Shown here piece by piece: positions 19,658 to 28,679 of a DNA stretch of 64,000 bases. The stretch is from Symbiodinium natans. Taxonomy: Eukaryota > Sar > Dinophyceae > Suessiales > Symbiodiniaceae. Under the pieces are notes generated by a model. That model was not told the origin of the DNA and searched no databases. It saw only the letters and a program-made list of their open reading frames with translations. Made by a program: the position numbers and the translations under genes. The DNA lies in assembly GCA_905221605.1 (NCBI GenBank), contig CAJNDS010002175.1, positions 155,001 to 219,000 on the forward strand, written 5' to 3'. Position 1 is the first letter of the stretch. Every line of letters starts with the position of its first letter.

Positions 19658-20026
19658 TTAATTTTCAACACCGGCATGCCAAAAGTGTCTTGCTATGATT
19701 TTGTGCCACGAGTGAAGACCCTCTGTGTTGGGGGATCCTTTCGCAGAAGTGGCTGAACTGCAAGCACTCATCGAATGCTGTTGAAAATCAAGATGGCCAA
19801 GAATGTTACAGTACGGCGCTAGTTGCTGCTTTGCAGTCTCAGCTGGATGTGGCCACGAGCCCTTCCTCAAAAATTCTGGGTTGCCGAAAAAAGAAACAAG
19901 ATCGCCGGTGTTTGAGGTCTTCCTTCTCAAGGTTCCCCCTCGAGGCACCAACACGCATCTACGCTTTGCTTTTTGCAGCCCGTAGCACAATGGCCGGAAC
20001 GCTGATGAGCTGCACGCCCTTGGCAA
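19658..20026 (-). CDS. Open segment, possible exon(s)
   Basis: The minus strand is open for 122 codons, including RCVLVPRGGTLRRKTSNTGD and LVSFFGNPEFLRKGSWPHPA. No telomere units are present. The short segment 19661-19792 is itself flanked by inverted ATTTTCAACA/TGTTGAAAAT, so part may be a small element. Unknown product. Confidence 0.35.
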   Translation of the reverse strand: MPRACSSSAFRPLCYGLQKAKRRCVLVPRGGTLRRKTSNTGDLVSFFGNPEFLRKGSWPHPAETAKQQLAPYCNILGHLDFQQHSMSACSSATSAKGSPNTEGLHSWHKIIARHFWHAGVEN

Positions 20027-20265
20027 CCCACCGCCACTCCTTGGATCTGGGGATTGGTGCTTCAGAATTCGCGAATAACCAACAAGATTGTAGGAGTGTG
20101 GCTTTCGGGCTTAACTGATGGCGGAGGCTTTATCGAGGCAGTCGGGTCCACTATGCTTTCTAAAGTGGTATATTCAGTCTTGAGAGATGCGGGGACCAGG
20201 TTCCTTCCATATGAATGATCGTGCTCACCATTGCATGCTCTGCTGCAAGAACGCTCGGCACTTAC

Positions 20266-20380
20266 GCAGGGTTGCTTCGGAAGAAAACTTTGCCAAGTCA
20301 CAAGGAACGTCCTAACCTGGGAAAGCCACGTTCCGAAACCGCTGCAGCCCACGTCCGGGATCAATAGAACGATGAAGGCC
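20266..20380 (-). CDS. Likely exon, hydrophobic, unknown product
   Basis: On the minus strand GGGCCCCCAG is followed by 38 codons in phase and ends at CCCTGC|GTAAGTGCC, a canonical donor. The peptide reads AFIVLLIPDVGCSGFG then TWLSQVRTFLVTWQSFLPKQ. Both boundaries are strong. It overlaps the downstream part of the signal-peptide ORF at 20361-20576 in another frame, so an intron may separate them. Confidence 0.45.
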
Positions 20381-20576
20381 CTGGGGGCCCGAAACGCTGC
20401 ACGACCAGCACCCGCCCCATCCTAGTCCGTGCATGCCCAAGGACCCGCATGCAGGGCAGTCGAGGAATGCTCTGGCTCCTGGGCGGAAGGGTCGGGTTCT
20501 TCCTAAAACCTTTGCTTTCACATTCTGACATGCTCAACGCAAGAAAAGCCAAAAACAAGCAGAGCAGGAGCCCCAT
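20361..20576 (-). CDS. Small ORF with N-terminal signal peptide
   Basis: A minus-strand ATG at 20574-20576 opens 71 codons. The first 23 residues (MGLLLCLFLAFLALSMSECE) form a typical secretory signal: a hydrophobic core of about 15 residues and small residues before the likely cleavage site. The rest is basic with no recognised domain, and splicing within it is likely. The region has no telomere units. Confidence 0.45.
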   Translation of the reverse strand: MGLLLCLFLAFLALSMSECESKGFRKNPTLPPRSQSIPRLPCMRVLGHARTRMGRVLVVQRFGPPGPSSFY

Positions 20577-20585
20577 GCCCGCACC

Positions 20586-20816
20586 TCAATGTCTTGTCTT
20601 CCTTGGTCCTAGATGGATCGAAATACAAGGCGCAGTGTGGAGCACATCCAGAGCGAGCCGTTCGCTGCTGGACAGACCGTCGCCGGCTGGTCGCAACCGC
20701 AGCCGGCCTACCACATTCACCGCGATCTTTAGAAGCACCTGTGGGGTTTGTGTGTGTCTGTTCCTAGGACGCAGAGCTTGGCATGAGCGCTGCACAGCTG
20801 CTGAGCTAGAACCCAT
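20586..20816 (-). CDS. Possible exon upstream of the signal-peptide ORF
   Basis: The minus strand is open for 76 codons from an ATG at 20814-20816. It includes VLLKIAVNVVGRLRLRPAGD and GLSSSERLALDVLHTAP, with a CAG|GTGCTT site inside. Another frame is also open, so the reading is uncertain. Confidence 0.25.
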   Translation of the reverse strand: MGSSSAAVQRSCQALRPRNRHTQTPQVLLKIAVNVVGRLRLRPAGDGLSSSERLALDVLHTAPCISIHLGPRKTRH

Positions 20817-21114
20817 TTATGTCATCTAACTTGCAGGCCACTAAACCTTACCCTGCTGCCATGAGCATGCGCAACTGTCTCGTCCTCTGCACGGGTTTGC
20901 TGGGGTGCCCTCTCTTCCTTGCATATAAGGCCTGGCCTCAGAGATTCCAAGCGACTACCAAAAACCGCTGGAGGCAAGCAAGGTGACCACAGTCCAATGG
21001 GGAACAATGGGGAAGGTGACGCCAGGGCGTGCAAAGCGTCTTCCAAACCTGTGGTTCCGGGCTTACGGGGCTGAGGGGCCTTAGAGCTTTCAAGGGGGCT
21101 TGGGATGACAAACT

Positions 21115-21240
21115 TTGTAGCAGGCATGCTCCCGGAAAAAAACACCGTATGTATGCCTGCCAGCTGTGCTGGCAGGCATGCTCCCGGAAAAAGACACTGT
21201 GTAAAGGCCTGCCAGCTATGCTGGCAGGCATGCTCTCTGG
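21115..21240 (+). repeat. Palindromic GCCTGCCAGC element, two tandem copies
   Basis: Two 57 bp units, each CATGCTCCCGGAAAAA-GACAC then GCCTGCCAGC(T)ATGCTGGCAGGC. Each unit contains a hairpin of about 10 bp stem. The same module is at 18340-18435. Confidence 0.85.
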
Positions 21241-21737
21241 TGGGGGTGTGCACACAAACATGAAAAGTGTGTAGAAACAGGTTCCTGGACAAACGTGTAG
21301 ACAGGGTTCTAGAGGCCAAAAGCGACCGAAACGGTGCAGATAGAATATTTTCCTGTACCCCTCGCCCCAGTTCCCCGCAACGTAATACGAACGGTCTCGG
21401 GTTTAAAGGGCTAGGGTTCAGGGTTAGGATTTAGGCACGTAAAGGTTTAGGCTTTTGGGGTTTTGGGGCTTCGGGGTGCGAGGGCTTAAGCTTTAGGTTT
21501 CGTGGTTTAAGGGGGAAGGTTAGGACTTATAGGGTTGAGGGCTCTTCGGCATCCTACGAAAAGGGTGGTTTTGGATTAAGGATCCCTTAACTGCACCGAC
21601 ACTGCAAGGGTTACGTGAGTAGAAGATCCGGGACCCCCAACCCCTCCAGGCAGATTGCTCAACCTTGAGCCCCAAATAACCCCAGCGCCAAGGCCCTGAG
21701 CCTGGCGCGAAACTATTGTGCACGAGCTGAGAAGATC

Positions 21738-22016
21738 TTCATCGGAAAATATTCTATCTGCACCGCACTTTTGTTTTAAAATGCTCAAAACGCTAGCAAA
21801 AACATATGTTTTCGAAAATTACACGCAGACCCGAAACAACACCGGAAAAAAAAAAAAAAAACTCGTCGGAAATTATTCTATCTGCACCGCTGAGAAACAT
21901 TCTATCTGCACCTTCGGGGCAAAAATACTCTAAAACTCAAAAAGCATTCTATCTGTAAGCCCCCATTTGATGAGAAAAAAAGCTCAAAAAACATGCTGTC
22001 TGCTGGGGGTTTGCTG
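21738..22016 (+). repeat. ATTCTATCTG composite element, copy 2
   Basis: Begins CATCGGAAAATATTCTATCT and ends GCTGTCTGCTGGGGGTTTGC, matching the ends of the inverted copy at 16799-16935. It carries four ATTCTATCTG motifs and an insertion with an A run at 21845-21861. The computed plus-strand frame (SSENILSAP..) is a translation of the element. Confidence 0.8.
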
Positions 22017-22705
22017 TGCACCCTAAACCTTTGGAGCTTTTAGGGGTTGAGGATAACGAAAGACTCTACCCTCAACCCTCAACCCGAAAACATAAACCCG
22101 ATATAAAGCCCCGTAGAGCCCGAAATCCCCAAACCTTTCTTAAGGACATCGGATTTATTGAGGGATCCGAAGCTCCCTATCAACCTATAGAGGGTTGAGG
22201 GGAAAGGTTTAGGCAACCTAGAACCCTTAGTCCCCCAAACCCCAAACCCTAAACCCTAAACCCTTAACCCTAAATCCCCAAACACGAAGCCGTCACGAAG
22301 GGGTACTACACAGGGCAACTTCAGGGTGCCTTGGGATCACACGGGCGCAGTGATCTCGACATCGAACTCCTCATCATCCGAGTCCTCTGCACCAGTTGAG
22401 GGTATGGTTTAAGGTTTAGGGTTTAGGCTTTAGGGTTTAGGGTTTAAGGTTTTGGGTTTAGGGTTTAAGGGTTTAGCTTTTTGTCGGTGCCCCTTTCTTT
22501 CGAGGCAGAGGCTCAACAGTATGTGCTGTTGGAAACGAAAAACCCTGAAATCCCAAAGCAGACAGCATCCAGAGCTCAAAAGCCACCTTTTTCGGGTTTA
22601 CGGTTTAGGGTTTACGGTTTCGGGTTTAGGGTTTAAGGGTTTAGGGTTTCCTACACCCCCGACGCAACCAATTCAGGCGCACAACAATGCCGCACATCAC
22701 GCAAC

Positions 22706-22797
22706 CTGTAGGTACTTGGAGTTCTTGGATAGCCTGAACAAGTTCTCAAGGTTGGGTTTGTTCAAAGCTTCCTGTTCAGTCAGGGCCTCGAACAACC
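22706..22797 (-). CDS. Likely exon with TTTAG acceptor and CAG|GT donor
   Basis: On the minus strand GGCTTTAG ends at 22798. The exon is 92 nt with 30 codons, reading LFEALTEQEALNKPNLENLF then RLSKNSKYLQ, and it ends TACCTACAG|GTTGCG. The helical, charged peptide and two canonical boundaries make this a good exon. The opposite strand is also open (SLNKFSRLGLF), which I judge less likely because it crosses into repeats. Confidence 0.45.
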
Positions 22798-22845
22798 CTA
22801 AAGCCCCAAACCCAAAACCCTAAACCGTGTAAATCTTAAGCTTGT

Positions 22846-22958
22846 AAGGGGGTTTACGACAAAAAGGAACCCTAAAACAGGACCCCGCGTAGTAGGATTT
22901 CCCTATAATCAGGACCCAAACAATTAGGCACCCCTAATTTCGGAAACCCCCCATAAGG
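22846..22958. mobile_element. MITE-like element, family 9, copy 1
   Basis: The left end GTAAGGGGGTTTACGACAAA is inverted relative to the right end AATTTCGGAAACCCCCCATA. The internal TAGTAGGATTTCCCTATAAT is shared with the copy at 51704-51812. Confidence 0.6.
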
Positions 22959-23059
22959 CTTCCTGCCTACAAAGACTCGAGGGGGGGTCCCCTCCCAAAG
23001 CCTCGCGTCAAATGAGCTTAGGCAGACCTTGGATTGAAGGTTTAGGGTCGAAGTTTGGC

Positions 23060-23205
23060 GTTTAGGGTTAGGGTTTAGGGTTTAGGGCTTAGGGCTTAGG
23101 GTTTAGGGTTTAGGGTTTAGGGTTTAGGGTTTAGGGTTTAGGGTTTAGGGTTTAGGGTTTGGGGTTTGGGGTTTGGGGTTTGGGGTTTAGGTTTAGGGCT
23201 TAAGG
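23060..23205 (+). repeat. Long TTTAGGG tract with TTTGGGG end
   Basis: About 19 units, the last five homogenised to TTTGGGG. Confidence 0.95.
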
Positions 23206-23326
23206 CGACTAAACACTTTCCGTCGCAGCAGCTAGGCTTCTGTAAGACGGCGTCCTCCTTTGCCATGGTGACAGTGAGTTTCTCGCCAGGCATGGCAGCC
23301 TCAAACGGGCTGCAACGCTCGAAGCC
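23200..23326 (-). CDS. Exon-like segment, unknown product
   Basis: The minus strand is open with GFERCSPFEAAMPGEKLTVT and MAKEDAVLQKPSCCDGKC. It contains an in-frame ATG with favourable context (ACCATGG). No family is assigned. Confidence 0.35.
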
Positions 23327-23507
23327 TTAGGGCGTCACGAAGCCTTAGGGCGTCAACATAGGGGTCAAGATTCAAACCTTCATCCCGAACCCTCTAGATC
23401 CTAAGCCTTCTACAGTAAGTCCTTCAACCCTAAATCTTCAGGTGGGCGGGTTTAAGGTGCCAAAAAAAACAGCTTGAGAGGTTGTACACAAATACGTTCG
23501 CAAAGAC

Positions 23508-24329
23508 ATGCTTGGGTTTGCGCAGTGTCAACGCGTGAGTTCCACTTCATCGCAGCAACGCGCGCACTCCTTCCCAATGGGACATCTCGGAATCTCGCAC
23601 CTTTCTATGGGACCTTTTGAACAGTCTTTGCCAACCAGACGGCCGTCTTCATGCCCTACGTTACTACACCTATGTGCCATGAACTTGGTCGTGCTCAGGC
23701 TCAGGCTTGAACCCTGTGGCTTCGCCGCGTCATTGGTCGCTGCCTTTTAGTCCACATTGCAACGTCAGAGCAAGTACCTGGATCTGACAGAAGCGTTTGA
23801 CATACTTCAAATGGGGCTCGAAACAACGGCCACCAAAGCCTTTCTCCGAGATCCTTTGGTATCCCTACCAAGGGACCTAGGGCTTTGGAGTATGGGCTTC
23901 CCTTCATACACCCCCTGACATGGCATATAAACACTGAACCCTAAACCCTAAACCCTAAACCCTAAACCCTTCAGATTCTTGTCCAGGACTCAGGCGACAC
24001 GACAGGCATTGAGCTGTTCAGCTCAGACACCGGGAGTATGGAGGCGTGGGGCTTTGACAGGGGCTCGGGGAACTTAGCAACTGGGCTCTCAGCAAAATTT
24101 AGGGTTTAGGGTTTCTAGGGCTTATAGGGCTTATAGGGTTTATAGAGGTTTAGGGTTTAGGGTTTAGGTTTTAGGGTTTAGGGTTTAGGGTTTACGGACC
24201 TGGTTCAACTTCTTGACCCCAACGTTTCCCGAAGCCTCTGAGAAAAAAACAGGTTGCACTTGTGTGCTTACTTCAGCTTACGAAAAGTCTTCACACTTGA
24301 CAGGAACTTATCATCCGCATGAGCCATAA
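23508..24329 (+). CDS. Candidate four-exon gene, unknown product
   Basis: A chain of phase-compatible segments on the plus strand. Exon 1 is 23508-23534, ATG then CAACGC|GTGAGT. Exon 2 is 23751-23858, after TGCCTTTTAG, 36 codons with LDLTEAFDILQMGLETTATK, ending CCTTTG|GTATCC. Exon 3 is 23975-24103, after CCCTTCAG, 43 codons with ILVQDSGDTTGIELFSSDTG, ending AGG|GTTTAG. Exon 4 is 24189-24329, after TTTAG, 46 codons with LRTWFNFLTPTFPEASEKKT, ending TAA. All junctions are phase 0 and GT-AG. Introns are 216, 116 and 85 nt; the last two contain telomere-like tracts. Total length is about 134 residues with no domain recognised. An upstream in-frame extension from 23487 is possible. Confidence 0.45.
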
Positions 24330-24370
24330 ATCCATGAAGGCGACGGATCCCAGAAATCATAGGTGCGGAG
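24304..24370 (+). promoter_or_regulatory. Alternative splice-bounded segment
   Basis: TTCACACTTGACAG at 24290-24303 is a strong acceptor and GCGGAG|GTAAGT at 24371 a perfect donor. The 67 nt between are open (ELIIRMSHKSMKATDPRNHR). This conflicts in frame with the terminal exon of the gene above, so alternative splicing or a different gene model is possible. Confidence 0.35.
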
Positions 24371-24501
24371 GTAAGTCGGGGTTGAGGGTGTAGGCTCCAG
24401 GGTGTAGAGTTCAGGTTTTAATGTCCCTAGAGCCTAAACCCTAAACCCTAAACCCTAAACCCGAAACCCTAAACCCTAAACGGTCCTGAACCCTAAACCC
24501 T

Positions 24502-24590
24502 TCAAAAACAAAATGGCCCTGTAGGCCCATCATGCTGGGGAGCCTCCTCGGTGCACTTCTGGGCCTTGGCCTTGGGCACCGGTGCCTCGG
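24502..24590 (-). CDS. Possible terminal exon, unknown product
   Basis: On the minus strand CTCAAG is followed by 28 codons and TGA. The peptide is EAPVPKAKAQKCTEEAPQHD then GPTGPFCF. The Ala/Pro/Lys-rich start suggests a linker. It is convergent with the plus-strand gene ending at 24329. Confidence 0.35.
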
Positions 24591-24631
24591 CTTGAGGGGT
24601 TGAGGGTTTGGCGGGGTCGAGAGGCAGGGAC

Positions 24632-24750
24632 CCCTAAACCCTAAACCCTAAACCCTAAACCCTAAACCCTAAACCCTAAACCCTAAACCCTAAACCCTAA
24701 ACCCCTAAACCCCTAAACCCTAAGCCCTAAACCCTAAACCCTAAAGCATC
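24632..24750 (-). repeat. Long CCCTAAA tract
   Basis: About 16 units with two CCCCTAAA 8-mers. Confidence 0.95.
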
Positions 24751-24753
24751 CAT

Positions 24754-24858
24754 ACTTTCTTCTGGGCCCCGTCCCATACTTACTCACACAAGAGCCTCAT
24801 TGACGAAGCGAAAGGACCTTATCCCCTGGGTTCGGGAAAGCCCTTGAAGAGGGGGTTT
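24754..24858 (+). CDS. Exon-like segment between two tracts
   Basis: After CTAAAG the plus strand is open for about 34 codons, including HTFFWAPSHTYSHKSLIDEA and KGPYPLGSGKPLKRG. It ends at AGAGGGG|GTTTAGGG, where the next tract supplies GT. Confidence 0.3.
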
Positions 24859-25044
24859 AGGGTTTAGGGTTTAGGGTTTAGGGTTTAGGGTTTAGGGTTT
24901 AGGGTTTAGGGTCCCCACAAACCCTAAACCCTGAAATTCTGGGGCTTGAAGTTCCCAGCCCTGCAAGGAGTGGCGCCCCGGGTTAGAAGTAGAGTTGCAA
25001 GGCCCATACACATTGGGTTATGAGGATCCAAACTTGGGTTCTTA

Positions 25045-25141
25045 GTTGCTGACTTCAGAAGCCCCCAAAAAGTATACACTTTCAGTTCTACAGGGGAATA
25101 TTATAGTACCCCAAAAGTGTAAAGTGTACTCACTCAGCTAC
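25045..25141. mobile_element. MITE-like element, family 6, copy 1
   Basis: Palindromic core AGTATACACTTTC..AAAGTGTAAAGTGTACT with the end TCACTCAGCTACTA matching the copy at 56537-56638. Confidence 0.6.
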
Positions 25142-25289
25142 TAGGGGTTTTAAGTCCCTTAACAATATTTAGTGTAGTAAGGCTACAGTATGTAGGATGC
25201 CCGTCAGGACGTACGTACGGTTTCAGGTGCGAGCCCTCCCCAACCCCCCACAAAAAGAAACACACCCAAATCTTCCCTTCCCTGTCGCA

Positions 25290-25393
25290 AAGGGTCCAAG
25301 TACCCATGTAGTATATACTTGGGCCTTCAAAGGGTTCCTTTTCTAGTAGCTTTAGGGCCCAAAATATATACTATATAGGTACATGGACCCTTC
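25290..25393. mobile_element. MITE-like element, family 7, copy 1
   Basis: AGGGTCCAAGTACCCATGTA at the left is inverted against ATAGGTACATGGACCCTT at the right. GTATATAC and GGGCC motifs mirror each other inside. Related copies are at 59034-59110 and 63018-63119. Confidence 0.75.
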
Positions 25394-25460
25394 GGGTGTG
25401 TTGTTACGGTCTCGTGGCGGCTTGTGGTATCAGGGCTTAGGGTTTAGGGTTTAGGGTTAG

Positions 25461-25590
25461 AATGCCGCTTTCGTTGATAACGCGCGCTGCCATGACGTAC
25501 AACGGAATTTTTGCTTGGTGTCTTCCCAGTTGGCGGGAGGCGTTGACGGGCATTGCCCTGAATCCGGACCCCACGCCCTGCAAATCCTAG
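25461..25590 (+). CDS. Possible terminal exon, unknown product
   Basis: A TTAGGG tract ends TTAG at 25460. The next 42 codons run to a TAG at 25588-25590 with MPLSLITRAAMTYNGIFAWC and LPSWREALTGIALNPD. The peptide is natural-looking and not repeat-derived. Confidence 0.4.
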
Positions 25591-25695
25591 TTGGGCCCCA
25601 AACCCTATAAACCCTCTAAAGCCTGAACCCTAAGTCCGATTAAAACAAAAACAAAAGCATGGACAACCCTGAACATAAAATTGCTATAAACCCTA

Positions 25696-25790
25696 AACCT
25701 TGAACCCTCGCACCTTCTTCCGCTTCCTCTTCTTCCGGGCTGCAGGAGGGTCAGCGGGCACCTGGTCCAGCCAACATGCCCACTCTTGTG
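25696..25790 (-). CDS. Exon-like segment encoding a basic cluster
   Basis: The minus strand is open with PQEWACWLDQVPADPPAARK followed by KRKRKKVRG, and GAAGAAG|GTGCGA is a usable donor. The KKRKRKK cluster resembles a nuclear localisation signal. No domain is recognised. Confidence 0.4.
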
Positions 25791-26029
25791 GGGTTCGGGT
25801 TTAGGGTTTTGATGAGTTAGCGAAACTACAGTTAGTGTTAGAAGTACCGGATTTATGTTGCAGAGTAGACCCTAAGTTGGGGCTGTGCTGACACTTTCAA
25901 GCCCCAGTCCTCAACTCTATAAACCAGACAAGGCTTCTTCTTATATCCTCAACCACAAGCCGCTGCATGCTGCTCGCTTTGGGCATACAGTCCACCCCCT
26001 CCCCCCCTCGTTCACGTTTCGACTTTCAG

Positions 26030-26272
26030 ACACTTTTCGCAATTTCTCGACTTGTCTGGGCTTTACCGACTTTTACGCGTTTCCATGTTTTTGCTTTTCC
26101 ACTTTTCGACTTTTCGACTTGTTGACTTCTTCGGTTGATTTTTTGTTGGGGGGGGGGGGGGGAGTCCGAAAAGTCGAAAACTCCAAAAGTCCCGAAAAGT
26201 CGAAAAGTCCCGAAAAGTCATATCGAAAAGTCGTAAACTTTTCGACTTTTCGACTTTTCGATTTTTTTGCAT
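26030..26272. repeat. CTTTTCGA array in both orientations with G-run apex
   Basis: GACTTTTC units (26025-26130) and GAAAAGTC units (26165-26232) flank a 16 base G run at about 26146-26161, and a further CTTTTCGA block follows (26235-26262). The whole can fold as a long hairpin. Frames here (FSTFRLFDF, RKVEKSKS) are repeat translations. Confidence 0.9.
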
Positions 26273-26284
26273 CTCCGCTTAATT

Positions 26285-26350
26285 AAAAGAACGGGGTCTT
26301 GCGTGCTTAGAGTTGGGCCCCCCCCCAAACCGGGGGGGGGGGGGGTATAC
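26285..26350. repeat. Complementary C and G runs
   Basis: A run of 9-10 C (about 26317-26326) and a run of 15 G (about 26331-26345) are separated by AAACC and could pair as a hairpin. Confidence 0.7.
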
Positions 26351-26564
26351 GCCTCATGTTGAAAAGGATACATAAAGCAGTCTAACCCCCTCAAGACAAA
26401 GGAACGAGGGCGCACTCTGTGTACTTCGGACATGCATGACTGTCTGGGCCCAAGCACAACCCAAAACCTCAACGCCCCAAAGCCCTGAGCCCTACAGAGT
26501 AGGGCTTGGGGTTTAGGGTTTCGGGTTTAGGGCTTTAATCCACAAACAAGGGAAGAGGCCCCAC

Positions 26565-26630
26565 TGGGTTTAGGGTTTAGGGTTTAGGGTTTAGGGTTTA
26601 GGGTTTAGGGTTTAGGGTTTAGGGTTTAGG
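26565..26630 (+). repeat. TTTAGGG tract
   Basis: Nine units. TTTAG at the right edge serves as acceptor for the next segment. Confidence 0.95.
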
Positions 26631-26682
26631 GATCGCGCCTCCCCCTCGCCCCCTTTGCCGCCCTGGAGAAGATCCTTGCGAG
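26630..26682 (+). CDS. Short exon-like segment with TTTAG acceptor
   Basis: 53 nt between TTTAG and GCGAG|GTGG, open as GSRLPLAPFAALEKILA. It is a good boundary pair but very short. Confidence 0.3.
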
Positions 26683-26825
26683 GTGGTTTCAGGGCTTACA
26701 AGGAAGGGCCCCCTACTTATAAGTAGAGTTATAAGTGCCCTAAGTTGAGTTATAAGGATCCCAACTTAGGTTGTAAACTTAATTTTGGGGTTACTCTATT
26801 TAGGGGCAGCATAGAACCTGCTATT

Positions 26826-26936
26826 TTGTAGGGTTTGGGAGTCACAGGTTTTCAAACTCCGCGACGTGGGAGTAAGCACTGCCCTTATGATCAACTCCAC
26901 CGCAGCCTGCATCTCCTTTGATGGCTTGTGCCCTAA
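26826..26936 (-). CDS. Exon-like segment with TTTAG acceptor
   Basis: On the minus strand GGGTTTAG precedes an open segment. One frame reads GHKPSKEMQAAVELIIRAVL, another AIKGDAGCGGVDHKGSAYSH ending in a stop. Either would be acceptable, so only coding potential is claimed. Confidence 0.3.
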
Positions 26937-27021
26937 ACCCTAAACCTTAAACCCTAAACCCTAAACCCTAAATCCTAAACCCTAAACCCTAAACCCTAAC
27001 CCCTAAATCCTAAACCAACAC

Positions 27022-27122
27022 ATGAAGGATGAAGCCTATACTGGCTGCGCCAGAAGGACGAGCAACCGAGCGCAACTTCGCAGGACTTGGGGCTTAGGGC
27101 GGCTCAAAACCGGGCAGTCTAG
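27022..27122 (+). CDS. Possible first exon, unknown product
   Basis: The ATG at 27022 opens MKDEAYTGCARRTSNRAQLR then RTWGLGRLKTGQS and ends at TCTAG|GTAATACG. The minus strand is also open over 27094-27300 (SDDRLSESIALRFEPVLPRR), so the true strand is undecided. Confidence 0.3.
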
Positions 27123-27295
27123 GTAATACGAGATGCGAATGAAATCTCACAGATCGTCCCCTTATGCTCCGCGGTAGAGTGCTAGCAAAAAGCCGCCAAA
27201 ATGCCAAAATGCACCTTCGAGGCAAAACAGGCTCGAAACGCAACGCTATAGACTCTGACAAGCGATCATCTGAACCATGCACCCGGCACCCCAAC

Positions 27296-27440
27296 CCCAA
27301 ACCCTAAACCCTAAACCCTAAACCCTAAACCCTAAACCCTAAACCCTAAACCCTAAACCCTAAACCCTAAACCCTAAACCCTAAACCCTAAACCCTAAAG
27401 CCTAAACCCTAAACCCTAAACCCTAAACCCTAAACCCCTA
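27296..27440 (-). repeat. Long CCCTAAA tract
   Basis: About 20 units, one CCTAAAG variant. Confidence 0.95.
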
Positions 27441-27527
27441 GCCCTATACTTCCGCTGCTTCGGGAAGCCAGGTTTCTTAGGGGTTTAGGGTTTGGGGTTT
27501 AGGGACTGGAAGACTCCCTCCATACCC

Positions 27528-27587
27528 TAAACCCTACACCCTCGAAGATGTGGGGGGTTGGGCGCGTCCTCCAGAGCTGTCGCCTGA
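27528..27587 (-). CDS. Possible short terminal exon
   Basis: On the minus strand GCTCTATTTCAG is a strong acceptor followed by ATALEDAPNPPHLRG and a stop inside the adjoining TTTAGGG-sense repeat. Confidence 0.3.
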
Positions 27588-27961
27588 AATAGAGCAGGAT
27601 GCAGGGAGCCCAAGACCCAAATGCATTGAGGGTTTAGGGTTTGGGGTTAGGGTTTAGGGTTCTGGAAGATGCATGAAAATCTCAAATCTCACATAGAAAT
27701 CCTGATGATGCACAAGGCTGTATTCCTTACTCGAGAGAGGTCCTGCACTTGAGGGTTCGGGTTCCAGGGTTGGGGGGCGCGGTAGGGTGTAGGGTTTATG
27801 GGGTTTAAGGTTTCGGGTTTAGGGAACACCCCCCCCCCCCGCACCCAAGCCTTAAAACAAACATGCAAAATCACCTTAACTGCAAACCCCAAAACCCGTA
27901 CATACACCCGGACTTGATCCTTAGGGGTAAAACCAAAAGGCAACCTACATACTTGCGGATT

Positions 27962-28092
27962 GAGACCCTAAACCCTAAACCCTAAACCCCAAACCCCAAA
28001 CCCTAAACCATGAACCCTAAACCCTAAACCCTAAACCCTAAACCCCAAACCCCAAACCCTAAACCCCTAAACCCCTAAAACCCCCCAAAAAA
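27962..28092 (-). repeat. CCCTAAA/CCCCAAA tract
   Basis: About 17 mixed units. Confidence 0.9.
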
Positions 28093-28216
28093 CCTAACCC
28101 CTCAATCCTGCCTCAGCCCTGCAAGCCTTAAAGGCCCTACAAGCCTCAAACGCCGCATACGCCCAAGGAAGAGGTTGAGAAGCTATGTCCTCACAAGAAA
28201 ATGTAGAAGAGCATCC

Positions 28217-28495
28217 TCAAAAGTTTGGCAAGTGGGTTTCTGGGATTTCTGGGAAGCCAGTGGGTTTTGACCTTTTGTGATGTGCATGTTTTTGCTGAAA
28301 AGTTTGAAAGTACATCAAATACATATAACAACATAAGCATGCCACAACAATAAGGGTACAACACAAGATTGACCCTGCAAGCCACAGTAGCCTATAAGCC
28401 CTAAGCAAAACCCGACAGCCCTTCGAGCTGTGTTTTCTTGCCGTGCTGAGCTCGTTCCTTCATTCCAGAGCTCTCCCAGAATAGCACTCAGCACC
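28217..28495 (-). CDS. Exon-like region with a transmembrane segment
   Basis: On the minus strand GGGTTTAG at 28496-28500 precedes open sequence in two overlapping frames. The first (from 28495) reads VLSAILGELWNEGTSSARQE. The second, from about 28408 to a TGA at 28217, contains LLWLAGSILCCTLIVVACLC, a clear hydrophobic helix rich in cysteine, then a hydrophilic tail PTGFPEIPETHLPNF. A small single-pass membrane protein is plausible. No telomere units interrupt it. Confidence 0.4.
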
Positions 28496-28679
28496 CTAAA
28501 CCCTATAACCCTCAACCCTGAACTCTAAATAGCCTTAAACCCGAAACCCTAAACCCTAAACCCTAAACCCTAAACCCTAAACCCTAGACCCCTAAGCACT
28601 CTGGGCAAGTAAGGCTTATGCTTCGGGATGGCTTCGGGACTATGGTTGAAATTCAAGGTCTTCGGGCTTTGAGTGTAGG

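Noticed and set aside
19661-19792. 132 bp segment flanked by inverted ATTTTCAACA as a MITE
   Set aside because: The 10 bp ends are short, single copy, and overlap a long open frame; could be chance.
21654-21672. Second possible spliced-leader relic (minus-strand ATTTGGGGCTCAAG)
   Set aside because: It needs an extra base and several mismatches, with no start codon downstream; probably chance.
25885-26286. 133-codon plus frame
   Set aside because: Most of it is CTTTTCGA repeat (FSTFRLFDF); only the first 40 codons are unique and they lack support.
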